Positions 1-29,359 of a stretch of 64,000 nt of DNA are shown here, one piece after another. The notes under the pieces were generated by a model. The model saw only the letters and a list, made by a program, of their open reading frames with translations, did not search any database and was not told the origin of the DNA. The stretch spans positions 2,642,001 to 2,706,000 of the forward strand of contig OX637395.1 in NCBI GenBank assembly GCA_951799425.1. Reading direction: 5' to 3'. Position 1 is the first letter of the stretch, and each line of letters begins with the position of its first letter. Source of the stretch: Ilex aquifolium. Its lineage: Eukaryota; Streptophyta; Magnoliopsida; Aquifoliales; Aquifoliaceae. The translations under genes and the position numbers were made by a program.

Positions 1-1675
1 CCATTTGTTCCCCTAATCTACTAAAACAAGTGTTTTTGTTATGAAACTAAGTAAAACAAATGTGTGATTCATTAATTCGTCATATATATTAGTCAAATAA
101 AATATCTCTCTTATTTAATATACTTTCTCCTATTTTTTAAAATTATTGTATGATAATATACGATAGATGCAAATGATAAGTTATGCTAACCCAAAAGCAT
201 TTATGCTCTTCCAAAAATATTAATTTCTCAGCAAGATTAACAAAAATACTTACAAATTTATCATAGAATTAATTAATTATAGACATTCTTGAGATTTGAA
301 ACAACGTAACCTTTTTACAAATATCAATTTCTCAACAAGGTTAAATGAAATTGCTTAAAAATTTATCATAAAATTGATTCGTTTTAAATGATTCTTGAGA
401 TTTTAAATAATATGGTTGTGTTTTTCGTTAATATATGATTGAGTTGAAGTGTGCCACTAAAAAAATTATTATTCTTGTTTGTTCATATTTTGTTAAATGC
501 TGAATTGATTTGGGTTTCAATTTTTGTATAGCAATTATGGTTTGGATCTTATTATATTTCTCATAGCTGAACTTAAAAAAAAATTGTGCAAAATTTACGG
601 GCAATTTAATCTTTATCACTTGAGGTGGGGGAGAATTTTTTATGCCAGTTGATTAAATTTTCATTTATATTTTTGCCCCCACTAGGACATAATCCTAGCT
701 CCGCCCTTGACTTGGCCTAATAAGTAACACAGTCACCTCCTTTCTCCTCCCCTGTTGCCGGTAAGCCAACTACCAACACATGCCCTAACCTACCATTGTC
801 ACCTGCACCAACAACGATACAACACCGATTCTCCATTACCCACACCAATTATAGAAGATGAGGCAGAGATTCGAGAGAGAAGAAACATAATTAGGGAGAT
901 TCACAATTAAAAATCCAATACCCAATTCATAATCAAAATCCAATGCCCATGAAGGTCCTTGGAAATCAAGCTATGCATCATCTAAAAGAGGAATGTGTGG
1001 GTTCAAAGAGGGAGGGGGTGCAGAGACGAAGCGGACAGAGAGAGAAATAAAAAAAGAAATGAAGGAGAAGGTGTATGTTTCAGTCCAAGTTTAATGATGT
1101 ATATATAGAGGATAATAGTGTTTGGATGCATGGATTATTGTAAAATATCAAAAATACCCCTAAAGACTATTTGTCATTGGTAATCCTACTCCCTACCACA
1201 TGTTTGATCCCAATTTAAAAGAACCATTTATTGAATGGAAACTTTGACAAAGTCCTTATCGCAGTCCAACACCACAAGACATTAAGACAATAACTAAGAT
1301 TTACCATTATGCTATAGGACAGTTAAATGCCGTTATCTCCTCCAAAGCCACATGGTGTTTCCAAGGAGACTTGGGTTTTCCCTCATGCCTTGTCTCAGTT
1401 TTCCTTTCTGTTTATAACCTTTTGCAAGATAACCACTGTAATTTTGATATTGATGAATGACCTACAGTTTTGTTATTTCATATTCTTGTAATTTTCTTTT
1501 CATTTCTACCCTATAGAAGACTATTGAGTTGTTCATTTTTCCACAGCTGTATCCATTCCCATGTTAATCATTCAATTGATTCTCTTTTGGTTTATTTTCT
1601 TCCTTTTTCTGATAGTTATTACTATTACTGCATTTCTTTCGCAAAGCCTAATTCATGGTTTCACTGTTGTTCCAG
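1..1675. other. Presumed intron of the BEACH gene, no exon seen
   Basis: No exon matching a BEACH-family protein was recognised in any frame. Positions 215-415 hold an imperfect tandem duplication with a period of about 104 bp. Around 670-710 there is a motif I associate with plant transposon ends (cccccactaggacataatc...). The stretch 720-1210 is richer in C and G and resembles a transposon-borne 5'-leader fragment. Because the first recognisable exon (1676) starts in mid-protein, this stretch is best read as intron, with the N-terminal exons lying left of the window. Confidence 0.5.
215..415. repeat. Imperfect ~104-bp tandem duplication
   Basis: Two adjacent copies share the order 'aatttctca(g/a)caag(a/g)ttaa', then 'aaatttatcata(g/a)aattgatt', then 'attcttgagattt'. 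They start near 215 and 319. Divergence is moderate, so the duplication is old. No coding potential is seen. Confidence 0.6.
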
Positions 1676-11282
<9,607 letters not shown>

Positions 11283-11867
11283 AACATGATGCCATTTGGG
11301 TTTCCAATTTGCGGAGAAGCATGACAAAAATAGCTCGCATATAAAGTTTCATTGAAATTGGTACCACAAGACCAAGCTGGCTACCTATTCAAGCCAACTC
11401 TGATTGCTCAACTCACAATTAGCAGCTGTCTTGGTAGGTGTAACATATGTTCCAACAAGAACATTACATAGAGTGTGAATATTAGGTTTGCCACAGGGTT
11501 ATTTTTGTGGAAATTGTCTCGATTAAGTTGTATGCTTTTGAGGTCGACTGCGCCTTTAACACCCTGAGCTGTATAGTTTAGTTCCAATTTTTCTGTATTT
11601 AAAATGTGAGAAAATTCGTAAATGTTTCGCTCTTGCGTTGAGTTCATGACTTTTGAGAGGACAGACTGTTTGCTAATGCTTCTGTAATCTGCATTTTTTT
11701 TCTATGAAGAGAGAGTTAACACGGTTGAAACTACTGTACAATAATGAATGACTTCACTGAAATTCTGGATCCCCCTCATTGTGTGGATCGTTGGATTTAC
11801 TATTCCAAAAACAAAGTGTTAATTCAGCGTGGTGCCAAATTTGGTTGATAGCAAGGAATTAAATTTT

Positions 11868-12090
11868 GTTTCGAAACATCTGAAACGTTTCCATGGAAAT
11901 CGATACGTATCATTGATTAAATATTAAAATTCGTATGTTTTGAGGTGTTTCAATGTATTTCGAGGTGTTTTTTTACTTGTATTTCGGAATGTTTGGTTGT
12001 TTTGACCAATATTTCGGAAATAAATTTTCGATCTTATTTTCGAAATATTATTGAAATGTTTTAAAGTTCATCGAAATTATGCAGTGAAAT
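11868..12090. repeat. CGAAA/TTTCG-rich dispersed repeat
   Basis: The motifs ttcgaaac, gaaacgtttcc, atttcgga, cgaaatatt and tcatcgaaatt recur over about 220 bp. This is a pattern of decayed plant non-autonomous elements. No clear TIR or target duplication was found, so class and limits are uncertain. Confidence 0.4.
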
Positions 12091-12553
12091 AAAATTTTGA
12101 TCGTTCATTGATTGTATCTATTTAAAGGCCTTTATGTTTCCTTTGAAAGGGAGAAAATTTCAGAAGTTACCAGAACTTGTCAATCAGATGAGACGAGTTC
12201 GGACGAGAGTTATTCAGGAAGTGACGGGGACGACGATGCTCATGATCACGACTGGCTGACTTACCGAACGGACGGACATTTTGATCTTGATCGTGCATTC
12301 TAAGTCGCAACGAAGGACTATCATTAATGCGGCTGGAGCCGCTAGATCCCACAGCAAGTATTCTCAGTCTGCGAAGTCTAGATCCCATGGTTGGAGTTTG
12401 ACCGTTTTGAAGAAAGAGTGGACATCACTCGTCTGTATCAAATTGATACAACAGTCACTATGCACACTCAATCATTTGATCTTAAACACTTGATTATATA
12501 GCTGATAGGGGTCCATGACAAAGTTCTCTTGCTTATGTATCTCACTCTGACGT

Positions 12554-12795
12554 AGAATGTAATCGAGTCGAGTTTTGCGAGTTTGAATTGAGTCTCATTT
12601 TTTGAATTAAAAAAATTATTCAAACTCGGCTCGTTTTCATTGTTTAGAAAACGAGTCGAGTTTGAACCAAGTTGAACTCGGGCCGAGTCCAAGTAGTTTA
12701 ACTATTTTATATATAAACGACCTTAAAAAATGTTCAAGCTCGGCTCGTTTAAAAAACAAACCAAGCCTTAGTAGCTCGGTTCGATTATCAGCCCT
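12554..12795. repeat. GAGCTCG-rich repeat, copy 1
   Basis: The start gtaatcgagtcgagttttgc, repeated (g/a)agctcggctcgttt and the end tagctcggttcgattatc resemble a hAT-like plant MITE. A second copy lies in an oxidoreductase intron (13451-13620). Boundaries are approximate and no target duplication could be confirmed. Confidence 0.55.
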
Positions 12796-13060
12796 AGTCA
12801 TAAATAGCTCTTGCTTTTGGTTAATTGAAGTTATTCAAGACAATTTATACTCTGCACAAAGGCTTTGTTATAAGCTAAGCATTTAACCTTTCTAAAAGCA
12901 TAAACTCCAAAAGTCAGCATAATGCACGAGACTTCCGTCATTAATGAGTTTATACAAGATTAGTCCTCACTTACAGAGAAACTGTTTTCACGGCTCCAAT
13001 GCGTTAAATTTTCTGTGCAGCCATTTCAGGTGTTACATTACATACACTGATCATATATAT

Positions 13061-15365
13061 TCACTGTTTGAAACAGGGAGGATGGTGGGAAGGGAAGTGA
13101 GATATGACAACTTTTCCTCTGGCTCTTCCAGTTTCTAAGTGTTGAAAAGCTTGAATAACATGAGAAAAATGATAAGGACCTGTTGGATCAATCACTGCCT
13201 TTAGCTTTCCAGCCTCTAGATATGGGCTAAGCTTTTCTAAAATTTCCCCAGAAACTGTCAAGCTTGAATGGACTGCTTTTGGGTTTGATGGAGGCCATGT
13301 TATGTCAATGATTGGTGCATCTTCCTTTGCTACCACAAATGAGTTCTTGGAGTCACCTGAAAGTGAATTTTAATTGAAGAAAATTGATATTCGAAATTAG
13401 TTAAATAACCTTAGAAAGATAGTGTGTAAAACCCTGGATTTGAGTGGGGCTATTAATTTTAATCGAGCCAAGCTTTGCAAGCTTAAACTCAAGTCAAGTC
13501 GAACCCGAGTCGAGCTCATTTTCCTAAACGAACCTTAAAAATTGTTCAAGCTCGGTTCGTTTAGAACACGAGTCAAGCTCGAACCAAGTTCTATCCGAAC
13601 CGAGGCCGAATAGTTCGAGGCATGCATGCACAACCTAAAATGTGTTGTAAAATAAAAGTTCAATGCTCACACTTATCAAACACTTCAAACATTTTATCAT
13701 ACAATGTGAGGTTGAAACACGGGATAGTGTTTGACGAAATTCACCATAATCTAGCAAACATGGGTATGGCCTAAAATATTAATACGACACAATACAGATA
13801 TAGTGATATAACTTAATCTACAAAAATAAGATATAGGTATGACCTATATACTTTTATGTTTTATTATAATCTAATTATTTAATAATTTTAATTTTTAATA
13901 AATTCTTTAATAAAATTTTCAAAAAATAAACAATATTTAATAGCTGGTTTGGCCAGGAATAGCTATTGCCAATAGATAGGATGTAATCAACTCATTTTAT
14001 GTACTCTTGACTTGATAATGCTTAAGAAAAACATTGTGCCTTTCAAAGCCATATTTTTCTAGGGAAAATAAAAAGAGAATTATGCAAAAAGTATCTTAAA
14101 ATATTAGATACATATATTGTTGAATATCTAATACATGTCTCGTATTCGATATGTATTTGATAAGAATAATTCTACCCAAAAATAATATCCGTGCTTTCTA
14201 GGCTATAATCTTTTTTTTTTTGTTTAACGATCAGATGTGTTCAGACCAGCTTACGTGTACCTCGACTAATCCCCTCTCAAGTCCGGTCAAAAACATGTCA
14301 TCCACGCTGGGACTAGAGTATTCACGAGGGATAAATCCCTCATGACTTGACCCTAAAGAATTTGCCAAAATTCAAACTTGAGACGTCTGAATTTACAACT
14401 CGTCCCTTGAGATTTCCTAGGCTATAATCAGCAAAGTTGGAGTGTGAAAGTTACCAATTGTGTCATAAACAAGATCATATTTCTCCTCAACCTCTTCATA
14501 TCTAGTCTTTGTGTAGTCAACAACCTTATCTGCACCCAAGCTCTTCACAAACTCCACCTTTGAAGTACTAGTTGTTGCCGCCACCACAGAAGCTCCATAC
14601 ATTTGCTTAGCCAGCTGAACAACCAGTGTTCCAACGCCACCGGCTCCACCAACCACGAAAACAGTCTGACCATCTCTAAACCCCACAATTTTGAAACCTT
14701 CAACTGCTGTTTGAACTGCCAAAGGCAAGCTTGCTGCTTCCTCAAACGAAACGTTTTTCGGCTTTGCAGCCACTAAATTTTCCTCTACAACAATGAATTC
14801 TGCCAGTGTCCCAAGCTGCCTCATCTTCCCTTCTGCATTGAAATCTTGTATGTTCCCATACACCTCATCTCCGATGTCAAATCTCGATACGTCGACTCCT
14901 TTCGCCACCACAACTCCGGCCATATCGCATCCCGGGATCACCTGTATCAACATTGACATCATATTTGCACACATAATTGTATTACTAGGAGGAACTTATA
15001 TAAATGAAGCTTTTTCATGTTAATTCAACAAATCCGACATTAATTGATGCATGTGACAAAGTACAATTAAAGACATCTTGACGTGTAATAAGGGTTGATC
15101 AAAGTAACAGGCTCGACTTGTAGCTAAAGGGTACAGGCAACAAGGACCAAAGAATTATTGAATGCTAATATTTCGAGTTTTTTCGACTTACAGGGAAATC
15201 TATAGGAACAATGGGTTGTTGGCGCAGCTTGAAATCAATAGGATTTAAAGCAGATGCTTTAACTCGGACAAGCAATTGGTACTGTTTGGGAGTAGGAATT
15301 GCCAAGTCTCCTAGCTTGAGTACTTCCTTGGGACCATACTCTTCATGCATCCAAACTTTCTGCAT
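13061..15365 (-). CDS. Zinc-independent MDR oxidoreductase (enone/quinone reductase type)
   Basis: Three exons on the minus strand: 15365-15192, 14941-14455 and 13356-13061 (stop), GT-AG junctions in phase, 318 residues. The protein is a medium-chain dehydrogenase/reductase without structural zinc. It has an N-terminal GroES-like fold (LVRVKASALNPIDFKLR, GCDMAGVVVAKG, GDEVYG), an NADPH-binding loop GGAGGVG at about 156-162, and the family ending GRARGKVVIS. Relatives include 2-methylene-furan-3-one reductase, alkenal oxidoreductase and the chloroplast envelope quinone oxidoreductase; all reduce the C=C bond of conjugated carbonyls with NADPH. No plastid transit peptide is evident. The first ATG is at 15365; the same frame continues upstream only to GTG. 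Intron 2 carries a hAT-type MITE and a SINE. Substrate is not predictable. This gene is not part of the recalled Arabidopsis block. Confidence 0.9.
13451..13620. repeat. GAGCTCG-rich repeat, copy 2
   Basis: It lies in intron 2 of the oxidoreductase. The start (ttaatcgagccaagctttgc) aligns with copy 1 at 12554, and both share ttgttcaagctcg(g) followed by cgttta. Limits are approximate. Confidence 0.55.
13751..14201. mobile_element. hAT-type MITE in oxidoreductase intron 2
   Basis: The left end ctagcaaacatggg and the right end (inverted) ctagaaagcacgg match the family of 4810-5423. Flanks are accataat (13743-13750) and gctataat (14202-14209), a 6/8 match with both differences transitions. The internal part has gatacat/gtatc motifs. 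No ORF is present. Its right edge was later duplicated by the neighbouring SINE. Confidence 0.6.
14211..14416 (-). mobile_element. SINE, inserted next to a MITE
   Basis: The minus-strand element ends in a poly-A tail (the plus-strand T run at 14211-14221). A perfect 13-bp direct repeat ctaggctataatc flanks it at 14198-14210 and 14417-14429. The 3' region has gtcgaggtacacgtaagctg followed by gtctgaacac, which resembles a common plant SINE 3' end. It sits about 25 bp inside intron 2 from the donor of oxidoreductase exon 2. A diverged relative is at about 49317-49490. Confidence 0.8.
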
Positions 15366-15728
15366 ACTTCTTTTTATAGATTTCACAGAAGTTTGAAGTA
15401 GAAGATCTGAGGACTAGCTGAATGTCTTATCTTGAAGAAAGAGTAACAAAATATGATGGAGTTACAAAGAGATTACCAGAATCTTGGGTGAGTTACTATG
15501 AAAATTGTAAGGTATAAAATGAAGTCAAAGAGAAGGAAGGAATTGAAAGACAGGGTACTAGTAATCTTGTTTTTTTGAAAGGACAGACTGGTTTGATGAT
15601 GATATTCTTGTTTCCATGCATGAAATTCATACATGAATTTCATGGTTCAAGTTGGAAGTATCGATACTAAGACACATCGATCGTCATGTCACGGAATGGT
15701 ATCCAGCGATATCTTTGCTTTCACTTGT

Positions 15729-16085
15729 TTATATAAACTTCATGGAAGTCTGAAACTGCAGATATGCTAAGGTGTAGCTGAATGGCTCATCTTGAGAGAG
15801 GAGGAGGACAAAATATGATGGGATTATACAGATATTGCCATAAGCTGGGGGGATGAAAAATATAAAAATAATAATAAAAACAAGAGGGTATCCAAAAAAA
15901 TCTTGTGTATTTATGATATGAAAATGTGAAGTTGGAATTGACAAATGGATTAGGAAAGTTGATGGAGCTTGCTCTATTTTCAGGAGAGCAAGTTCAATTG
16001 TATGATGATTAGGATAATGTTTTTTTCTATTTGTAAGGACATGGTGGGTTTGATATTCATTGTTTCCATGAATGCTTCCAACTAA
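15729..16085. repeat. Decayed duplicate of oxidoreductase 5' flank
   Basis: This aligns with 15376-15630. Shared blocks include 'ata(g/a)a(t)ttcat/c(g/a)gaagt(t/c)tgaa', 'tagctgaatg(t/g)ct(t/c)atcttga', 'acaaaatatgatgg' and 'gttttttt...aaggaca...ggtttgat', then 'ttgtttccatg(c/a)atg', in the same order. The second copy lacks any coding exon. It looks like a remnant of a tandem duplication whose gene body has been lost. Confidence 0.65.
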
Positions 16086-16189
16086 ACAGTAATATTTTAT
16101 TTTTTTTTGGTTATGTCTAAATTTTCGTCAACTACTCTCTCGAGTTCAACGACTGACGATTGTGACTTGAGCTGGTCTAGAGTATGTCC

Positions 16190-16345
16190 CTAAACCTAAA
16201 CATTTAATTTAATTTATTGATTTAATAATGTGATTTCATTATAATTATTAGATTAATATCAAGTTCTAATATTTAACGAGACCCACAATCAATTCAAGAG
16301 TTATAATGAATTAGATTAATAATGCGTTTTAAAATATCATAAGTC
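16190..16345. repeat. Degenerate MITE related to 48022-48194
   Basis: Shares 'aataatgtg(g)tttcatta', 'gattaa(t/c)a(t/c)caagtt' and '(a)cccaca(a/g)tcaat' in order with the well-preserved copy near 48060-48160. Ends are eroded. Confidence 0.45.
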
Positions 16346-17469
16346 TAATCCAAAACAAACAATATTGCACGATACTTATCCAGGACATTATAAATGGTAT
16401 CAGAGTTATTAACACCCGTGACATGAAAGCCATGTAATCTATAATAACCCTTATATGCACTTCGTTCCAAAAGAATATATGGTAACAACTAGAGTGATGA
16501 AAGTTATCTTTACAGTCATGTCGTGGATCTATTTTACCTCGAAAATTATTTGTCGATGAAAAGAAGGGTCAACGACGGTTGCAGATTTTCTGTCCAGACC
16601 CCCTTTTGATGTTATTAGTAAAGCGCCGCAGCTGTTGTCTATGCAATTTGGCATTTCTTTCATGCCAGGATGTACCAGGGTAAGATTAGAGATTTCCCTC
16701 TTGTGGTAAATGAGATAATGTATTAGGTTAGAGCGAAGATTCACTCTTCCAGTCTATTCACATCTCAGGGTAAACTAGAGTTAAAACGATCTGTAAGGGG
16801 GTCATATCTCTGTCTCGAGAAAATGCAGAGATATCAAAATGGCTTCTTACTTTCCAAACAAGTCAAATAAATGGTGAAATGTCTATCACACGAGTCTAAA
16901 AATGTTGTACAATCATCAAGGTATCAAATACATACATTTAATTATACGATGTGTTTGATACAGACAATACTATGGTATCAAAGAGGTACGACATAGAAAT
17001 TTGTTGATTTAGATCTTATATGTTTGTAGTTGTCGACATACAAATAATAAAGTGAATAAAATAATAAAAATTATTTTTTTAGTACTATTGTTGAACATGT
17101 ATATGCTTTTGTGGCTACAAGGGGGATGTTTTTAATGATGATATCTTATCAACTAGCTCCTTTACCCTCAAACATGCATATTTCTAAGGGTTAATTACAA
17201 TTTGTCTTCTTTAATTATGTTTCTTATTGCAATCAATTCCTTGTAATTTCAAATGTTTGTAATTTATCCCCTCAAAGTTTGAAGTAGATTAAATTGACTA
17301 ACAACAATGGTTGAACATTTTTGGAAAAACCATTACACCCTCTGCCTTGTACATTATTTTTCATATTTTTTCTTAATATACCAATTTTGTCTCTAAAAAA
17401 TAAGAAAACGAAAAAAGTCAAGATAAAAATTATATCTATTTTAGACCAATGCCAACACACTACAAAACA

Positions 17470-17545
17470 CCATATTCACCTTCACCTTCACCTTCACCTT
17501 CACCTACGCCTACGCCTTTGCCTTCACCTTCACCTTCACCTCTGC
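17470..17545. repeat. (CCTTCA)n minisatellite
   Basis: About a dozen hexamer units ccttca, with cctacg and cctttg variants. Reading frames over it (Ser-Pro repeats) are low-complexity artefacts. Confidence 0.9.
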
Positions 17546-18055
17546 CTCATCAGAGGGATGAGAGAATTTCTACCAGAAGGGAGAAGAGAATGAGAGTTAA
17601 CATCCAAAATCGGGAAATATGGAAGGGTTTTTGAGTATATGCGGTTATGGGTTTGCTTAGGAAAGTATGGATATTTGGTAAAAGGGGAAAAATATGTGCA
17701 AGAGTAATTATGTTTTTTCAACAAAGTAGAGAGCACGTGAATTTGACACATCTAATTTTTGTCAATTTTTATTATCTAAAAAATAACTATTGGAATTAAT
17801 TATGCTCAATTTAAACAACTTAGATGAGATCATCCATTTAAGATGGTTTTGGTACACTCAATATCCAAATGAACCTACTCCATTAGTCGATGGAAACCCT
17901 TCCTAAAGCGACAGATACCTAACTCACTTGGAACTAGCTTGTTATGAGATCACAAATGTATGCTCATACTTTTTTTACAAGAATTAAAAAATTGATATTT
18001 TATTTTTATAATATTACTTAAACTTGTCAATTTCGTGTTATTCGTGTTTGACACT

Positions 18056-18841
18056 AAGGTGGTGTTTGATAAAATTGAAAGCTGAATGCTGAATTTGTGG
18101 ACTGTTTGGTATCCACTGAAATTTAAGTACTGAATTGAATTAAACTGTTTGATAACTGTACAGAACTGACGTATGAATATAAATTAATTTTCAGTTTTAC
18201 CCTTCTATTCTTTAACGTAAATCATAATTACTATTATTATATTATAGTCTACATTTAACAAATATTTGATTAAAATAAATAAAATTTGAATAACAGAATA
18301 ATTGAACAATAACATCTAATAAAAAATAATAAATAATCAAATAACATTGAAAAAATATAATAAATTAAATTTCATTAACAATATGTGTATGCGCCGTGAA
18401 TGTATTTGTGTGTGCAGTGCATATGTCTGTGTAATTGTGTGTGTGCAGTGTGTGCGTTTGTGTGTGTAGTTGTGTGTGTAATTATAATTATGTATGTATA
18501 TTTTTGTTGCAGAAGACAAGGGAAAGAAAAAAAAAAGAACAAATCGACAAGAAGAATAGATAGATTAGCGGTTTTGGAGAGAATACTAATTATAGTTTTA
18601 ATAGGATTATAAAATATTTCGGGGTATAATTGTCATATTATAAATATTATTAAAGATAATTTTGCTGAGCGCTTTCAGTTTTCAGAATTAAGTAAGAGAT
18701 CTTCTACTTAATATTGTAGTCTATTTTTAAGGAGCACTTAATATATTAAGAAAGTTTAAATTTTGATTATCAAACGAGCTTAATTATTAAGTGCTGAATA
18801 CATTCATTTTAAGTGCTGAATGTGGTTTAACAAACACACCC
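18056..18841. mobile_element. Putative hAT-type MITE nested in another repeat
   Basis: The left end aaggtggtgtttgataaaa and the inverted right end agggtgtgtttgttaaacc form imperfect TIRs. Both halves carry 'agtgctgaat'-like subterminal repeats. Outside it, ttattcgtgtt and cgtgtcgtgtc motifs on both sides suggest insertion into an older repeat of the 61972-62836 kind. No convincing 8-bp target duplication was found. Confidence 0.5.
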
Positions 18842-20401
18842 TAACTCAACCTATTTATTATTCGTGTTAACGTGTCGTGTCATATACGGGTTTGTGTCGA
18901 AAAATGATCAACCCTAACCCGTTAATTTTGTGTTGATTTCGAATCATATTTTCATATTGTGTCAAAAATTGTCATCCCTGACTAAAATCCAAAGTGTTTT
19001 ATTATGTCAGAGTAGAGATATAAATTGGGATGGGATACAAAAGATACACAACATAGCTAGATTTCACAAAGCAATCCAAAACAAAATAGAAAATACAATT
19101 TTACTCTTGAAACATTTACAAGGGATGAAGCTCATATCAACATCAACATGACTCTTGGCTTAAGGTGGAACCTTATGACAATCGACATGGAGGCATTTGG
19201 CCCATTCATTATTGGATAAGTAAAAGAAAAAAGAGACATTGGTCCTAAATTACTAAACATAAGAAATTCTAATGGTTCTAAATTACTAAAAAACTCAAGT
19301 AAATACGCAATATTATGAAAATCAACGGAATATATATAAATAAAAAAAGTGCCCCAAACGTCATTTTTTGGCTAAAAACCGATTGGATTAAAATTTTCAA
19401 TCTTACTCAAATCATCGAGAGTTTTCTGTAATGGTACCTTATGAAATTTTTTGACTATTGCCCAAAATTAGTTCTGATTGGTGTCTGATCAGTGCTGCTT
19501 TCGACAGTCTTGATCTATCATGTAGTCTTCTGCAATACGTTCTACATCATTTTGCTTACTAATTTTATTGAAATTTTTTATAAAAAAAAAATCAGTGAAG
19601 TAAACTAATGAGTAATTTTTAAAAAATATGGGAGCAAGTTGGAGATCAAAATTCATTGTGAATTTTGTTCATGAGACTATTGTCATTACATATAATATAT
19701 ATATCTTCTATTGTGCTACCTTCACAGCTCACTACACCATCCACTTTGTGGTTGGCAACCTTTTGAATAGTTCATCATGGGTTGAGACATTATTGCTTAC
19801 ATAATAACTTCTATATGAAATGCTGATAGTGATATGGATAGAAAAAGAGTGGTTCGAATAATATCTACTAACATCATTGAAAATCTTATTAAAAAAAATT
19901 TACGAGAAAGTTTTATAGAAAACGTGAGAAAATCTCAAAAAAAGAAAAAAAAATTTTTGGTTTGTTGGTGTGTTTGTTTTATGTTGTTATGGAGTATCCT
20001 TAGCCCTAAATAAGGTGTGAAGACTACTACCATAAACTACATGAATTATGCCACTCCATGCCATCGAGCAAGCCCAATGCCTTGGCCTCTTCCAATCAAG
20101 TTTGAATCGGGATAGATGTGTAACGGTTTTAATATATTATACGATAGAAATTCAAAGATCAAATTTAAAAAACACTTTATACACATTTTACCAAGCAGAA
20201 CTAATGGTTGGTTTGATTGTTAATAGCCCCACTTGCTTTTTTAGCCTATCTTGTATTGCTAGGAAATGACAGTCTTTTTTTAGACTAAGTCTTTCACTCG
20301 CACTAGTATTAGTATATGGTGTTGAAAGCCCGAAAACAAAAAAACTTGGTTCTAACTTTTAAACTTCAGTCCACAGTTGGCCCATTTCCCATTGACTAAA
20401 T

Positions 20402-20610
20402 GGGTCAAAATTTGTTCCAAAATGGCCACATGATGGGCCATGGATAGCTAAATAGCCCAACGAGGAGGGATACTGTTCTCTGTTTTTGGTTGTTTGTAAT
20501 GGTTGGTTTGATTGTCGTTCTCTACTTCTAGATCTGCGGGTCATTTCTGGACCAAATGGTAACATGGTGGACCATGGGTAGCTCAATAGCTCAACCAACA
20601 GGGTTACGTG
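20402..20610. repeat. Imperfect tandem duplication, period ~136 bp
   Basis: Blocks gggtca...caaaatgg(c/t)(c/a)acatg(a/g)tgg(g/a)ccatgg(a/g)tagct(a/c)aatagc(c/t)caac occur at 20402 and at 20538. They lie about 240 bp upstream of the AAA ATPase start, possibly in its promoter. Confidence 0.7.
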
Positions 20611-20847
20611 GGCCATGATTTTTGGCCCACTTAGCCTGATGATTGGGCCAAATTAAATCCACGGAGGTGGTCCGTTGGGTATTCTCGCTTCTAACTTTGC
20701 CTGATGTTTTGGCTCTGTTTATTTCTCAATCTTGAGCTGCAAGTCAAAGCAATCCATAGAATGAAAATGGTAACCATCTCTCTCTCTCTCTCTCTCTCTC
20801 TATCACACACACACACACATTTTCATCTTTAAATTGACTAAATTTCT

Positions 20848-28488
<7,641 letters not shown>

Positions 28489-29276
28489 AAGTCTCAAACA
28501 TGCACTGAGTTGTTATATGATCCAGATTAAAGACAGAACCTACAGTAGAGACTGGAAGTTGGAAAATAAGAAAAGGGAGCTGATAATGTTGCTTCTCGAC
28601 GTGAGATACGTGATTAATCAGAACGAGAACAATATACCATGTAGGAAATCATGTACAGAACTATTTAAAATATGTATATCATCAAATCAAATAAATTTGT
28701 ATCCGATATTGTAAGTTAGAGACAAGTGACATTGAGACCGGTCTCGGTCTCTCGCTTAATAGAGAGGTAAGATTTTCATCTATAGTTCAAACTCTTCTTC
28801 GATGCATGATGGAAACATCACCGGAGGGCTATGGTATTGAAAAAGTTTTTTGATATTATATTAAAAAATAATTTATAGTTATAAAATTTAATTCATTAAT
28901 TGAAGTTATCAATCATGAAAATTAATAAAATAAAGTGAAATTCTTAAATAAGAATGAGATATGGCATTGAAAATAATTTGACCAAAAAAATTGGATCAAA
29001 ATGGAATATTGGCCATTATACAAGGAGAAAAATAACAATTCAAAAAAAAAAAAAAAAAGTGGGTCCTACGTGCCACTGGCATCACTGTGGGCCTGTGGCG
29101 AACACGCACCTTACCATGGTTGTCCGTCTTATTGAAAAGTCTCATGTCTGGACCGCTCAGGTTGTTCAATAACCGGCTGAACCGGAGTCGCTACCACTCG
29201 TTTCAGTCTCCAACCCATATTATCAGCCGGTTTCTGTCCCCAGGATTTGAAATCCAGAAACTTCCCTCCTAACCTC

Positions 29277-29307
<31 letters not shown>

Positions 29308-29359
29308 ACATACACATACTTCCAATCTTCAACTGTGGCTCCGAATCAATTCCCAGCAA
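28489..29359. other. Spacer between AAA ATPase and Aurora genes
   Basis: About 870 bp between two co-oriented genes. It holds the 3' region of the first and the promoter and leader of the second. The proximal leader has a CT-rich patch (about 29273-29297) followed by CA repeats, a composition common in plant 5' leaders. No other gene was seen. Confidence 0.7.

Larger units (their letters stand above)
11283..13060. other. Convergent intergenic region with repeats
   Basis: This lies between the BEACH stop and the oxidoreductase stop, so the two genes converge. It contains a CGAAA/TTTCG-rich repeat (about 11868-12090) and a GAGCTCG-type repeat (12554-12795). A short open frame near 12112-12303 has no recognisable family and lies next to repeat DNA; I do not call it a gene. 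Confidence 0.6.
15366..20847. other. 5.4-kb intergenic region, no intact gene
   Basis: Divergent spacer between the oxidoreductase and the AAA ATPase. It contains a decayed duplicate of the oxidoreductase upstream sequence (15729-16085), MITE remnants (about 16190-16345 and 18056-18841), a CCTTCA minisatellite and an imperfect 136-bp tandem duplication just upstream of the ATPase gene. Short frames exist but none shows family resemblance or intron structure. Near 17165-17190 a lone MULE-like end (agggttaattacaatttg) has no partner that I could find. Confidence 0.7.

Noticed and set aside
12112-12303. Acidic 63-residue frame (DETSSDESYSGSDGDDD)
   Set aside because: No family resemblance, no introns, flanked by decayed repeats; composition alone is not enough to call a gene.
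15192-15386. Longer oxidoreductase start (KSIKRSMQKVW...)
   Set aside because: The upstream initiator would be GTG; the first ATG is at 15365.
18056-18841. 8-bp target duplication for this MITE
   Set aside because: Flanks tttgacac and ctcaacct agree at too few positions, so only the inverted ends are claimed.
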